Source: Primula veris (taxonomy: Eukaryota > Streptophyta > Magnoliopsida > Ericales > Primulaceae). Taken from it: a stretch of 64,000 bases of DNA. The position numbers and the translations under genes are program-made. Position 1 is the stretch's first letter. The number at the start of each line of letters is the position of its first letter. Location of the stretch: the NCBI GenBank assembly GCA_963682055.1, contig OY821747.1, forward strand, positions 12,822,258-12,886,257. The letters are read 5' to 3'. The notes under the pieces are model-generated. The model did not search any database. It was not told the origin of the DNA and saw only the letters and a list, made by a program, of their open reading frames with translations. This document shows positions 32,201 to 44,871 of the stretch, in pieces.

Positions 32201-34561
32201 TACGTTTGAGTGATAAATCATAACGAAATTAGGTACTGTGAGGAGCAAAGTCTCTATATGCAAAGTGGTAATTACATCTACTATAGAGTTCAATATGATA
32301 TAGTAATAAATAATAATCATCAAGAGAGTAGAAGTAACATTAAGTTGAAGATTTGAGGAACTTACAACCCCAAACCGGCGGCTTGACCATTATCCACAAA
32401 CATCAGGAGCCGGAGTATAAACACAGCGGAGAAATCGACCTGTTACAGTAAATCCAAATTATATACAGTATGAAAAGTAAAGAAGAAAAACAGAATTTTA
32501 TCTAATTTGAAGATACATACCACAATCCACATTTGCAAAGGGTATGCACACAGGTGATACCGCTTCCAATTGATTACAACAAAAACTCTATTGGTCTGAA
32601 GTTAAAGAAGCAAATATCTTATGTGAAGAAATCGACTTTACTCAATAAGCACCATTAAACAAGATAAACGGAATTCTAAACCATACACGAGCAGGCCAAA
32701 AAAGAAAAGAAAATGTGAATATGCCATCATAACTCATAAATCTAAAACTTAACCCAAAGCAAGCATGATCCTAACTATCTTCCTCAACCCCGTGATCCAC
32801 ATTTCTAACCCTAATTATGGGAAGTTATCCTAGAAAAAAGGGTTTCTAGTTAATAAAATAAAATAATATTGCATGATTGTACAAGGCAATGAGCCTAAAT
32901 GTCAATAAAAATTTTCCTCATAAGTTATTACTATATGTCGTTTAGTAACACCGGACAAGACAGAGATTCTAAATTAGTGAGAAAATTGGCAATCTGTCGT
33001 TTAGCGACACACGATACGCCAGGAAACATGAAATTAATGTAATTATTGGCGATCTGTCGTTTAGTGGCACAGGACACCACGTGGAAGATAGATTACTGTG
33101 ATTAATGGCGATTTGTCGTTTAGCGACACACAACACCACATGGAAGATAGGTTAATGTGATTATTGGCGATTTGTCGTTTACGGTTTACCACCGACACAA
33201 AACGCCACATATTATACAATTAAGCGCTTACACCTCCGTACCGAGTAACGAAATAACTGCCTTACCATATACCAGAATGTCCACGCTACGTGTCTATGTT
33301 TGTATTCAGAAATTCTTGGCAAAAAGCAACAACTAAAACCGAAAACAGATAATTGATATATATTCTTTAACATCATCAAAATGCCAGCAAAATATTTGGT
33401 CAGTTAACAAAGTAGCCTTGTTATATGAAATCAACTTCAAATCTAATTTCTACTCTACTATAACACCAAACAATAAAAAAATAATTGAATAACTACCTAA
33501 AAGTAACTTAAACCCCAAAAACCCATGGTTACAATCTATTTAAAAATTACATATTTACTGTTCGTTTTACCTCACTGATACCACTTTGATAACCAAATTA
33601 CCAAATCTTAAATTAACTTTCCTTAAACGATTTTCCCCAAAATAAATAACCAAAATTCTGAAATTAAAATTGGCGAAAAAGGATACATACTCGTTGGAAG
33701 CATCAACAAGAAAACTCCATCATACCTGAAAAACCCCATAAAAACGAACAAATTTAAAAACAAAAACCCCATAAAAACGAACAAATTTAAAAACAAAAAC
33801 CCCATAAAAACGAACAAATTTAGAAACAAAAACCCCATAACAACGAATAAATTTAAAAATGAACAAATTTAAAAACGAAATTCGAAAAACCCCATAAAAA
33901 CGAACAAATTTAAAAACGAACAAAAAACCCATAAAAAACGAAAAAACAAAAAAGAAAGAAACGGATGAAGAAGAAGAAGAAGAAGAAGAAGAAGAAAAAA
34001 GAAAGAAAGAAAATAACCACTTGAAATTGGCTCCTCGATCTGCCATAGTAACCCTCTACGAAAAAAGAAAAAAGAAAGAAAAGAAATGAAAAGAAGAAGA
34101 AGAAGAAGAAGAAGAAGAAGAAGAAGAAGAAGAAGAAGAAGAAGAAGAAGAAGAAAGAAAGAAAGAAAATAACCACTTGAAATTGGCTCCTCGATCTGCT
34201 ATAGTAACCCTCTACGAAAAAAGAAAAAAGAAAGAAAAGAAATGAAAAGAAGAAGAAGAAGAAGAAGAAGAAGAAGAAGAAGGAAGAAATAAAAAGAAAG
34301 AAAGAAAATAGCCACTTGAAATTGGCTCCTCGATCTGCTATAGTAACCCTCTACGAAAAAAGAAAAAAGAAAAAAGAAGAAGAAGAAGAAGAAGAAGAAG
34401 AAGAAGAAGAAGAAGAAGAAGAAGAAGAAGAAGAAGAAGAAGAAGAAGAAGAAGAAGAAGAAGAAGAAGAAGAAGGAGGAGGAGGAGGAGGAGGAGGAGG
34501 AGGAAGAAATAAAAAGAAAGAAAGAAAATAACCACTTGAAATTGGCTCCTCGACCTGCCAT
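29289..34561 (-). CDS. SIS3: RING-H2 E3 ubiquitin ligase, SIS3-like, ten exons
   Basis: Minus-strand exons 34533-34561, 33687-33725, 32521-32587, 32366-32439, 31539-31677, 31348-31440, 31134-31199, 30777-30890, 30565-30678 and 29289-29624 have GT-AG borders and sum to 1071 nt, giving 356 residues without a break. The first two-fifths has hydrophobic helices ([52 protein letters not shown]). A RING-H2 finger lies at about residues 233-273: CPIC, then C-A-H-N-F-H-V-E-C, then CPRC, with C3H2C3 spacing. Arabidopsis SIS3 has this layout and acts in sugar response; the role here is inferred. The start is the most upstream of four copies of the first exon. The copy at 34018-34046 also has ATG, while the two between have ATA. 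This is the only host gene here that looks intact. Confidence 0.88.
30541..30562. repeat. GT microsatellite in SIS3 intron 9
   Basis: Uninterrupted TG/GT dinucleotides directly abutting the splice donor of exon 9 on the minus strand (CA repeats in the transcript). Confidence 0.85.
30955..30982. repeat. G homopolymer of 28 bases in SIS3 intron 7
   Basis: An unbroken run of 28 G on the plus strand, preceded by short CA and GA repeats. The transcript of SIS3 would carry C28 here. The exact length may be affected by sequencing or assembly. Confidence 0.8.
31838..32060. repeat. Dispersed repeat in SIS3 intron 4
   Basis: Two internal halves repeat GATTGCATTTGGTTTACAGG / GATTACATTTGGTTCACCAG. It resembles stretches near 40.43 kb and 58.04 kb (TTGCATTTGGTTGGCCAG), so it is probably an old small transposon. 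Confidence 0.4.
32925..33200. repeat. Tandem repeat, about 59-bp unit, in SIS3 intron 2
   Basis: Four to five diverged units share GGCGATTTGTCGTTTAGCGA and CACAACACCACATGGAAGAT. Each carries the small palindrome TGTCGTTTAGCGACA, which could form a hairpin. Confidence 0.75.
33722..33925. repeat. Tandem repeat, about 33-bp unit, in SIS3 intron 1
   Basis: Repeats of CCCCATAAAAACGAACAAAT followed by TTAAAAAC, five or more copies, with partial units near the left exon border. Reading frames through it (repeated [10 protein letters not shown]) are artefacts. Confidence 0.85.
33967..34530. repeat. Four tandem segments of SIS3 exon 1 plus GAA arrays
   Basis: The 29-bp first exon (encoding [10 protein letters not shown] or [10 protein letters not shown]) with flanks recurs at 34018-34046, about 34174-34202, 34314-34342 and 34533-34561. 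The copies are separated by GAA trinucleotide arrays of very different lengths; the longest spans about 34374-34500. The two middle copies have ATA instead of ATG. The long poly-Glu and poly-Leu frames here are not genes. Confidence 0.9.
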
Positions 34562-36539
34562 GGTAACTCAAGTGTAGAGTGTACAAATATATATATATAT
34601 ATATATCTCTTTCAACCACCGATATTTCATAATCAAAGCGGTGCTTCAATCTAAATACTACTACTATTTATTATAGCCGAGGTTGTAGAGTGATATCCAA
34701 GTTTAGTTAAAACACAACTAAATATATCACAATATTGCTCTCTTCTCTCCCAACGTTACTTTTATTTAAGTTTACTTTTATAGCGGGTCATTTATATTTT
34801 TTATTTTTTTTCACTTTTGTACCTGACTTTTGTGATTTTGTAAGTTATGCTACTATATTATTCAATTATTACGTTATACTCTCACTTTCTGATAATTTTA
34901 TACAATTTAGTCCGATAAACTTATAAATTCAGTTGAAAAATAACATGTAGTAATAAAATAGTTCATCATTTACCCTGAAGTGCAATATATGCAACTGATA
35001 TTGCGGAAGAAAAAATGTTGGTGTAATATGTGAAAGTCGAGAGGACGTAAATTATTATTCGGAAGTGTATAAATTCACCGAAAAGTGGTAGTATGGTGTA
35101 GAATTAAATAATATGGTAGTATGGTGTACAAAATCATACAAAGTACAAAGGTGCAAAAATGCGAGCAATAAGTGTGTTGCTTCGAAAACCGTGTTATTTA
35201 AGTATTTAAAACAATTTTGGTAAAAACTAAAAAAAAACATTAAATAATCAAAATTTTCAAACAAATTTTTTTAATTAAAATGCGAGGTTTTGAGTATAAT
35301 TTTGTTATGTTTAAACTAACAAATGTTATTTTTTTAATAAAAAAATTTACTAAAAAATGAAAACAGACACTTATTTTACGACGGAGTGAGTAATCAATTT
35401 GATACGATTGACACATTCACCCAATTATTGATCGCACTGGTTGTTGATAGTATATTTGGTATTGTTTGTAAAATCGTGTTTTGATCGTGTTATCGTTTTT
35501 TCATATGTATTCGTAATTTTTTTGATCATTTTTCTTAAACCAGCATTTTATTTTATTTCTAAAGTGTTTGTTAAAAAAATTTGTAAATTGTAAATTGTAA
35601 ATTTTGAATTTTTATATTTTTTGGATTTTATTGTTTGTTTTGACAATTTATAAGATAATAATAATAATAAATACCAAAACAAATATAAAAGCTAAATTTT
35701 ACATATTTTTGGAGCAAACACTTTACAAGTAAAATAAAAGGTTGATTTAATAAAAAAAAATCGAATTATGGTAGCCTATCATAGTTTTTTTTTTTTTTTC
35801 ATCGGATAAAAAACAATCTCATCAAAGGTTCAACAAAAATTATGGAAATATTAATATGTATGATTGACTATATACATTATTCGGTAACACGAGCAGTTAA
35901 AAAAAAATCTCAATGGATTACGGTACGTTATTATAGAGTAACACTGTCGTAGACCCGAAAGATGTGTCAACCATTAGAAACTCAACACATGTTAATCAAC
36001 CCAGAATAATTACTACCCTAAAATTAATTTAAAATTAAAACTAAAATATTCTATTGGTTGACACACCCTAAATTATAGTGCACCGTATAAAAAAAAATAC
36101 AAAATCAAATTTATCAAACGTACCGAAAAAGTATCAGATGCATTTCAAATACGTTACGTAAAAAACAAAAACAAATTTATCAATCGTAACGAAAAAGTAT
36201 CGGATATGTAATCGTGTCAACTTTTTTTTACTTATTTTTTTTCATAGTTTTTGTTGGCCAAATTGTTTTTATCCATACCCATAAAAAAATAAGATAGACT
36301 ATCTTAAAATAAATTAGGAAAACAAAAAAGTGTTCCGTGGGTTATGCATTAATAAAGTCATACGTTAAAATAAGCTCAAGGTCGATTTTCTATGGACTCG
36401 TTTGGTGCTACACTAAAAAATGACTTTTGAAAATTTTTTTGCAGTTTGGCAAGGTTTTTTATGCGCAACTTTTTAAAAACCGATACAACGTATTCTACAC
36501 ATATTTTATACTCCATTTCGTTCCCCCTTAGTCATTTTG

Positions 36540-36860
36540 CTCAAATTTTGAATTTTTAGAACTTTTTTTTTTTTTTTTTTTAATGTTTATAAACCGTTAC
36601 AACATATTCTACGCATATTTCATAATATTGAGACATATTGCTAACATTATTATTTTTTGATTTTATATTTAATTTATAGAAGTTCCTATTTAATTCCAAA
36701 TTAAAACATATTTGAATTTTCGTAAGAAAAAATTATTGCAATGTTTGATACTGTAATTGTATTATTTTTTTAAAAAAAATTTAATCAATGATTTTGAGTT
36801 TAAAAATGAAAGGAGCACAAAATGGGTATAAAATATGTTGTAGAATATTTATACTAATTT
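36540..36860 (-). mobile_element. Fragment related to the hAT-type element at 55.4 kb
   Basis: The reverse complement of this stretch matches 55.57-55.77 kb closely over phrases such as AAATTCAAATATGTT, AATTAAATATAAAATC and CAATATTATAAAATATG. Its ends are not clear. Confidence 0.55.
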
Positions 36861-37621
36861 ATTAGTTTTATTATTCACAGCATGCCAAAATAAAGTAGTA
36901 GTATTAAAATGCAATTGCTTGTTTATCGTCATACTATATATACACATATATATTATTAATATAAACAAACTATATAAAAGTTGATACTATCAAATTTTGA
37001 TAATTTTTTTAAAAATACCCTCACTTTATTTTAATAATTAGCGATGTACATAATCTAATTAATTAATAATTTGTGCTCAATATATTTTACTAGGTACGGA
37101 TGTAGTCTAAATTAATTAACAATTCGGTTTTACGTGTATAACTATTAGCTTCTCATTAGTAAATTTTACTAGTATATATATAAGTCAATCCAATAAAAAA
37201 TGACTATGTCAAATTTTTGCCCTTTTTTTTTCCTGAAAATGTCTAATTTTTTTTTATTACTAATTACTCGTTTATATTTATTTAATTTAAAATATAAAAA
37301 ATACATAAAAATTATTATAATATTATAACAAACAAAATCGTTTTACGTGTATTTTGTATAACAAAAACATTATATTAATTAACATTTACAATTTAATATA
37401 TTATATAACATTATATAATCATTACTCAAGTGTTATTAGAACAACATATAACATTATATAATTAGAACTCAATATTAGTTGTTATTAAATAAATTTGAAG
37501 ATAAATATTTAAAGGTCAATAAAAAAAATTAAAAACTTTTAATTAATAAATGTTATAACTTATTAATAATTATATCTATTTACATAAAATTTAAACTCAA
37601 TAATAAAAAGAAATATTACTT

Positions 37622-37905
37622 GATAATTGTAGTGGTAGAGTGATGTTGATTTGATAAAAAAAATGATATTAATTTGATATAGGACGTAGTTTGGTTGTTG
37701 TTGGTTATCGTTTATTTTTGGTAAAATTGGGGGAGTTTTTTTTTGTTAGTAAAATTGAGGATAAATGTAGTGGTACAGTGCCGTTTATTTGAGAAAAAAA
37801 ATATTAATGTGATATATGAATGAGTTTAATGGTCATGCTTAAGTTTTTTTTTTTTTTTTTTAAAATTGGTAAATTTTTTTGGATTAAAAAAAAAAAAAAA
37901 TTAAT
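37622..37905. mobile_element. Fragment of the foldback family seen at 12.7 kb
   Basis: Shares AATTGTAGTGGTAGAGTGAT, GATATTAATTTGATATA and ATTTTTGGTAAAATTGGGG with one arm of the 12725-13648 element, including its internal doubling. The other arm and the terminal palindrome are not present. Confidence 0.7.
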
Positions 37906-37944
37906 TACGTGGCATTTAATGAAAAAAGAATCTCCCAAGTCTGA

Positions 37945-37947
<3 letters not shown>

Positions 37948-38008
<61 letters not shown>
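37948..38008. repeat. Compound TA/GA microsatellite
   Basis: About 28 bp of TA repeats followed directly by about 33 bp of GA repeats. Confidence 0.9.
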
Positions 38009-38011
<3 letters not shown>

Positions 38012-38339
38012 CTACAATTGGTAAGTTTATAACTTTAATTGTCTCTTAAATAAACCTTTTTTTTTATTACTGTTTTTAATTATTGTTTATTCTTTAAGAG
38101 GCTTGTTTGTTATTGTGTTGTTGGTAATTATAATTGTGAATGGTGATATATGTGATGGGAAATAATATTATTAGATAATCGTTATGGTTTGTAATTCAAA
38201 GAAAATAAACGAACGAACAAATGTTTGACTAATTAAATCTGTTATGATTTGTAATTCGGATTTACGGTTTTGATCTGTATTTTGCAGTCCAGCTCTTTCT
38301 ATAATCTGCATTCTCTCTCTCTCTCTCTCTCATCCATGT

Positions 38340-40890
38340 TAAGCTCAGTTTTGTCTTTCTATGTATTCATTTATATGTGGGTTTATTTGGGTAGAGCTTA
38401 CATTTCCAATTTTGTGTGTGTGTGTAGATTGTACAATGCTTCAGGTAATTATTTATTTATTTAATTTATTAATTAATTAAATACCCATTTTCTGTTTTCC
38501 ATTTATTTGTCTTTCTATGTATTTATATGTATGTGGGTGTGTCTGGGTAGAGCTTACATTTCCAATTTTGTGTGTATATATGCAGATTATACAATGCTCC
38601 AGGTAATTATTTATTCAATGCCCAGTATCAAATTAATAATTATGAGTGTATGTATGTATGTATAGGCCTGTCTGGGTAAAGCTTGCTTTTCCATTTTTGC
38701 GTGTTTGTGTATGTATGTATGTATATATGTAGATTGTACAATCCTTCTAGGTATGTAAGTACTCCATGCCCAGAATTTAATTACCACTCATGTGTTTGTG
38801 TGTATGTGCTTGTATGTATATAGGCGTGTTTGAATATTGCGTTTTTGGGTCTAAAAAAAGGGTCTTTTAGGGTTTGAATTTACTACTCATCTGTAAATGT
38901 ATATATGTATAGACATGTTTGGGTAGAGCTTACATTCCCAGCTTATTTTCCACTTCGGATCTTGAGCTGGGTATTGTTTTTTTTTTCTTTGTAAAGAAGT
39001 TTTTTGGAAATTTGAAAGTTTACGCTTTTGTGTATACAGTGATTGTTTCAGTAGAGCTTATATCCTCGGGTTGTTTCCCTTTTCAATTTAACCCTGTAGA
39101 ATCTGATTCTTCTTTTTCAGTATGAGTTTCTTGGCCTAAGAAAACAATTTTTTTGTATGTTTATTTGTAGGCGCGTTTGGGGAGGAGCTTAGACTTTTAG
39201 CTTATTTTCCACTCCTCAATTTAAGATGGGTGTTGCTTTTTTGTTCTAAAAAGAAGTATCTTTTGGGTTGAAATTACTACTGATTTATGTATGTATGTAA
39301 GTTATATATAGTGTGAAACTGTGAGTGCTTCAGTAGACCTTATATCGTCAACTTAGTTCATGTTCAACTTTTAGATAGGTGAAATCTGATATTTCATTTT
39401 TGGTTCTAGTTTTTTGCTTTCCTGGGTTAAGAAAGCGATAGTTTTTAAGTTGGCATGTGTTTAGTGATTTTGTCAGGTACAATTCTCCGGCTATTTAATT
39501 TGTCTATAGCCAAATTTAATTGCCACCCATATGTTTAAGTATCTACTTATATAGTGCATGTTTGTGTAGAGGTTATCTTCTAGGCTAATTTCTCTTTTTT
39601 GCTTCTAAGCTCATTTATTTGTTGTAATCTATATTTTTATCCATAAAATAAAGTCGGTTTCGAATAAGCTAGTTTGTCTGCTTACAAGATACAACCACCG
39701 AAACCCATAATGATTTTTTTTGACGGCTTCTTAATTCTGTATGTATATGAATAGGGACTGTTTAGGTTGAGACTTTTTTTCCAAAATTTAACCTTATTTT
39801 GATTTTAGCTGAGTGAAATTGAAATTGTTTCAATTTTAGTGTCAATTTTTCTTTACCTAAGATAGGAAAAAGATTTTACATCTAGTGTTTGAAAGAAAGC
39901 AATCTCTTTTGCATAGAAAAACGCTTAACCAAACCTATGCCATACTTCTTTACTGCAGAGTCAAGAGCTGCTTATTCGAGGTTGAGAATATAGTTAGGTT
40001 CGTGAGCTTGCCAATTTGTGCTCTTCCAAGAACTTCAAAAGGCATATTATTGGGCTTTTCAACTAAATATAACATAACCGGAAGCAAAAGGCCTAGAATT
40101 TCAAGCTATTTTACCATATATACTACAACTTTCAGTAAAAATAAAGAAAGTGATACTACTTAAGAAATCAGGCTCAAATGTCTGTAAGTAGCAGGTAGCC
40201 AGTTATGGCGTTTCTATTGATTTTTATCAGCAGATTTTGATTTGGTGCAGAACACACCCATGTGCCATCTTCAGATTCTGAGCTTGTTAAGCATCTCAAA
40301 AGTATCATCAAGGTTCGGCCTTTTTCCTGTTTTGTCAAAAATTTCTTCTATGTCGTATTTTGTCAATTACAATATAAAAAACGTTATACATTGTAGTTCA
40401 AAAGAGATGGTAATTCTGACGAACACAAGAGCTCGTTTGGTTGTAGCTTTCTATGGCAGCTTTTCATGTGTTGGTTTGCATTTGGTTGGCCAGCTTAAAA
40501 TCAGTTCTTATTAAGACAGTTTACCTGAAAAGGATATGCGTTTTAAGCTGGATGAATGTAAGGCTTTTTCAAGCTATAATATAAAAAAGCCAACTTATTT
40601 GCTGAAAACAGGCCAAGAAGCCCTAACTTCACTGAAAATAGGAAATGCATTTGTCTACCTTAAGATGTACTGGAATTGGATAATGCAACTTTCGCTATAA
40701 AGCATTGATATACTCCACTAAGCACTTTTTCCCCTTGTTACTCGTACTGTGAAAATATATCCACTCATTAAAACATACTAAGATGAAGTGATGATTAAAA
40801 CACCACGCGAAAAGCTAAGAATACATGTTATTGCTTTTTATAAGTTTTAATTGCTGCTGCGTTTTTCAAATTTTAAGCTTCGCAAGAAAC
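38340..40890 (+). repeat. Segmental duplication, copy 1 (upstream part of NDUFAF7 pseudogene)
   Basis: It begins in a series of diverged internal repeats of the type GTTTGGGTAGAGCTTACATT ... TTTTGAGCTGGGTATT (about 200-300 bp apart) and continues through the first recognisable NDUFAF7 exon into its intron. The same order recurs at 46.08-48.12, 57.18-58.22 and 63.06-63.17 kb, interrupted by transposons. Confidence 0.8.
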
Positions 40891-41013
40891 CTGTGGATTT
40901 TGAATTAAAATACGCCAGCTTTATTTCCGTATATAATGTTTTTGAGTAGTCTTGCAGCACCTTTGATGGAATTCTTAATTTAAAAACAGAAACTGAAAAA
41001 GTTGAACTGTTAA

Positions 41014-41178
<165 letters not shown>

Positions 41179-41406
41179 TGATTTTCAAAAAGTTTTAGTT
41201 CATTTGACTTGTTATCTTTCTTCCCTTCAGCTTGTGACTTACATTAATAGTATGATTCCAAAAGTTTATATTTTCTCAAACTTGATACACAATTGAGCTC
41301 GCTTTGTAGGATAAGTATACACTTTTGCATGTTTTTCTTTTCTCCGAGTAAAATGTGTGTTTACTAGTACTTTGAGGCAAAAAAAGTGTAATTTTTTTTT
41401 TCGTTG

Positions 41407-41690
41407 AAGTGTGTGGACAAGGAAGATTCAGAAAACAATATGGAGAAAAGCTTTATAAGTACATTGGCAAACACACCTATATCGTGGCATACTACACTAG
41501 ATCAGGTTCCAACAGGATGTACGTTTTAGCTCAGTCAGCATAATGTCTAAATTGCTAATGATGGTGTCGAAATGTTTAGTCTTGTTTCAGCTTAATCTGT
41601 TTATAAAATAACAGAAAGACACATGTATACAATGAACACGAACTCCTATTTATCTTTAAATGTAAAAATTACGTAAAATAGGGTTGACTC
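41407..41690 (+). repeat. Partial duplicate of NDUFAF7 exon 4 and its intron, upstream copy
   Basis: About 280 bp starting within the exon (GTGTGTGGACAAGGAAGATT) and running past the splice site into the intron are repeated at 42163-42450. The upstream copy lies in intron 2 of the pseudogene and lacks the beginning of the exon. Confidence 0.88.
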
Positions 41691-42162
41691 AATTTCCCCC
41701 CGTAAAAGTATTTATTTTATCTAATAAACACAACTATCAACTATTCTTCTCCACATCCAATACAAAAGGTTAACTTTTTATTTTTTACCACTTATATACA
41801 ATAATTTTAATTATGCAACCAAACAAGCTCAATATGCATGTTTAGGTTCTAACAAACCTAATAATGTTACTATAGATTGTTGGTGTTTGAGCAATGTGTT
41901 TATGGGAGCAAATGGGACAGCCAAGAAAAGTTAACTTAGTAGAGCTGGGTCCTAGAAGAGGAACCCTAATGGCTGATCTTCTACGTGTAAGATATACGTT
42001 TTTTGTAATTCTTATGAATAATAATTTTCATTAAAAGCATTCCACTGAACATATATTGTCTTTTCCATATAGGGTGCGTCGAAAATTAAGGCTTTTACAG
42101 ATTCTTTACAAGTCCATATGGTTGAGTGTAGTCCAGCATTAAAAAAGATTCAATACGAAAAG

Positions 42163-42450
42163 TTGAAGTGTGTGGACGAGGAAGATTCAGAAAACAATAT
42201 GGAGCAAAGTATTATAAGTACATTGGCAAACACACCTATATCGTGGTATACTACACTAGATCAGGTTCCAACAGGATGTACGTTTTAGCTCAGTAAGCAT
42301 AATGTCTAAATTGCTAATGATGGTGTCGATAATGTTTAGTCTTGTTTCAGCTTAATCTGTATATAAACTAACAGAAAGACACATGTATACAATGAACATG
42401 AACTCCTATTTATCTTTAAATGTAAAAATTACGTAAAATAGGGTTTTAGC
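42163..42450 (+). repeat. Partial duplicate of NDUFAF7 exon 4 and its intron, downstream copy
   Basis: The resident copy, in place with the rest of exon 4. It differs from 41407-41690 by scattered substitutions and a few small gaps. Confidence 0.88.
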
Positions 42451-43444
42451 TTAGATGTAAGTCATAAATCTTAAGGGTATTCAAAAACCACCGCTTGTGC
42501 ACTTTTGCGTGTATTTTAGTGAAACTACATCTTTTTCTTGATCTTTTTGATCATGCTATAAGATAAGTACATTAGTACAGCGAATCGTTTTTCAATATAA
42601 ATTGTTTAGCTATTTAGATATTGAATATTTGTCTGGTATGTTTCTTCTTACAAGGTCTTTCCTTTTGTTTTAGCGCCAACAATTATCATCGCGCATGAGT
42701 TTTTTGATGCCCTTCCTGTTCATCAGTTTCAGGTTTGTCTGTTATTTTTTTGTTGATATTATATTACAACTTATTTAAACCTTTAAAGTTTATAGTTACT
42801 AGTTAGTTATATAAGATGTGTTTTATTTAACAATTAACTTCGAGAAAAAGAAAAAAAACAGGGACCTATACAATGTCAAACTGTTCAATTTTGTTTGGAA
42901 GGTGTACTAAAGTGGTAGATGGTCTCTTAAATTGTAAAATATTACTTCACGATCTATGAACTAAGATATATAACAGCTGTAGTGTTTTTTATTGGTAACG
43001 ACTCAACAATAATAAAGGCGGAGCAAAGAGGGAAAATGTAAACTTGGTGGCTTTATTGCTCAATACGTTTATAATAATTAAAATATTGTAACGATCTCGA
43101 TCATGGAGGTACAAACTACAATTCACTTAATCACAACCCAGAACCATTATTGCGTAAACAAATAAAAACTAGACTATTAATATACAATTTTGGTAACAAT
43201 ATCTGTTCTAGGAAAACTGAAAGTCGCTGAGAAAATAAGTATATTATTAGAACGTGAGAGAATCTGATCGAAACTTCTTCCCTCTCTCTTCTGGTTCTTT
43301 TATATTTGGTGGCCTTATTGTATATGCTACTATAATGAAGTTGGTTATTACTTATTACTCTTATTGCTTGGCAGAGAGCTTCTAGAGGCTGGTGTGAGAA
43401 GATGATAGATGTTGCAGAAAATTCAGGGAAATGTTCCTCCTTAT

Positions 43445-43780
43445 AGAATGTTAGGGTGAATTACAGCATCGATCCCCTTACTGCGTGAGAAACTTTGATT
43501 TAGTCTAGGTAATTTCAGTTAAAACGCCATTGGTCCTCAAAGTATGATTAAGCTACACCAATGCTCCCCCATTGTTTCTGATGCTATAGCATTGGTCCCT
43601 TTAGTTTTAATATGTCAGTGGTCTCTCCTACAGGGACCAATACCGTGTATATAGTGAGCAGCCTATTTAAAATATGGGGACTACTTGCAGAACAAATTCA
43701 AACCGTGAGGACCAATAATGTTTCAATCGAACTATGGGGAATAAGTAGAATTCCCATGTAGAGTATGATTAGTGTTAAAA
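43445..43780. repeat. Dispersed intron repeat, copy 3
   Basis: Within NDUFAF7 intron 6. The left half (AACGCCATTGGTCCTCAAAG) and right half (GTGAGGACCAATAATGTTTC) are roughly inverted. Same family as in RCL1 introns 3 and 4. Confidence 0.45.
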
Positions 43781-44721
43781 CCGTAACGATGGGGTTCAAA
43801 TAGAAATTTTTTCCAGACTGAAGATTATGAACCCTATTGTGATTCTGATTAGTCGGTAATTTTTCAGCTTGAACTTGCTGTTAGATTTATATTAAGCTTG
43901 TTTTTAAGCAAATAAGTTGTTTTTTGGCGTTATAAAAAAGTTTGGTTTATCCAGCCTAAACACTTGTAGCTCTCTAGGCTAAAGGAACAAGAAAAACTCA
44001 GCTTTTAAGTCCATCAATCAACTACAACTATCCAGCGTTGCAACTAAACAAACCCCCCTTTTTGTATTCGTCTTAGTCTTCAACTAGTAGATAATATTCA
44101 GCCTGTACTTGGATTTAGGTTTCAGTTTGTTCTCTCTCCTCAACCTTCAGCTGCAACTGTGTTTCTCATGAAACGCTACAAATGGGCTACTGAAGAAAAA
44201 GAAGATGTATCTAAGCTTAATCAGATCGAGGTTTGTCCCAAAGCAATGGAATTAACTCAAACAATAGCACAGAGAGTTGGTTCCGATGGAGGTGGGGCCC
44301 TTATTATTGATTACGGCCTTAACGGAGTTGTCTCAGATAGTTAGTCTTCAGGTCTGTTATCCACATTGTTCATATACACCCATTTGATAATATGCTAACA
44401 TGCTATCTTAGTTACTTTCTATTTTCTTTGCCGTATGGTATGCATGGTTTTATTGGTTCGATGTTATCAAAATAGTTCATGAATTTGCTTTTTGGTTCAT
44501 TAAGTAATTGTTCTAAAATCAAACTATGATACATGATCTTCATATCATCCCTTATTTACCTGTTTCATATAAGAAAATTTGAGATATGCCTTTTAACTGT
44601 TAAGCATATCTAAATTGTTTATTTGGATTGGATATATGATGGCTATATGAGTTTATAAGCTGTATTGTTGTTTGCCTTTTAAATTTTCAAAGTTCTTGCT
44701 TATACTGGATTCGTTAATTGA

Positions 44722-44871
<150 letters not shown>

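Larger units (their letters stand above)
34562..38339. other. AT-rich intergenic region between SIS3 and the NDUFAF7 duplication
   Basis: It contains the upstream region of SIS3 (an AT dinucleotide run at 34586-34606) and remnants of the small elements listed separately. No supported coding sequence. Confidence 0.5.

Noticed and set aside
34199..34649. Long poly-Leu, poly-Glu and poly-Phe frames
   Set aside because: They are translations of GAA/CTT arrays between the SIS3 exon 1 copies and would lie in an intron or leader.
37820..38032. Plus-strand frame ending in poly-Arg/Glu
   Set aside because: It comes from a TA/GA microsatellite and a T run.
38340..40250. A hidden N-terminal mitochondrial targeting exon for NDUFAF7
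   Set aside because: I found no frame with a start, a basic amphipathic leader and a matching donor; the region is made of diverged repeats shared with 46-48 kb.
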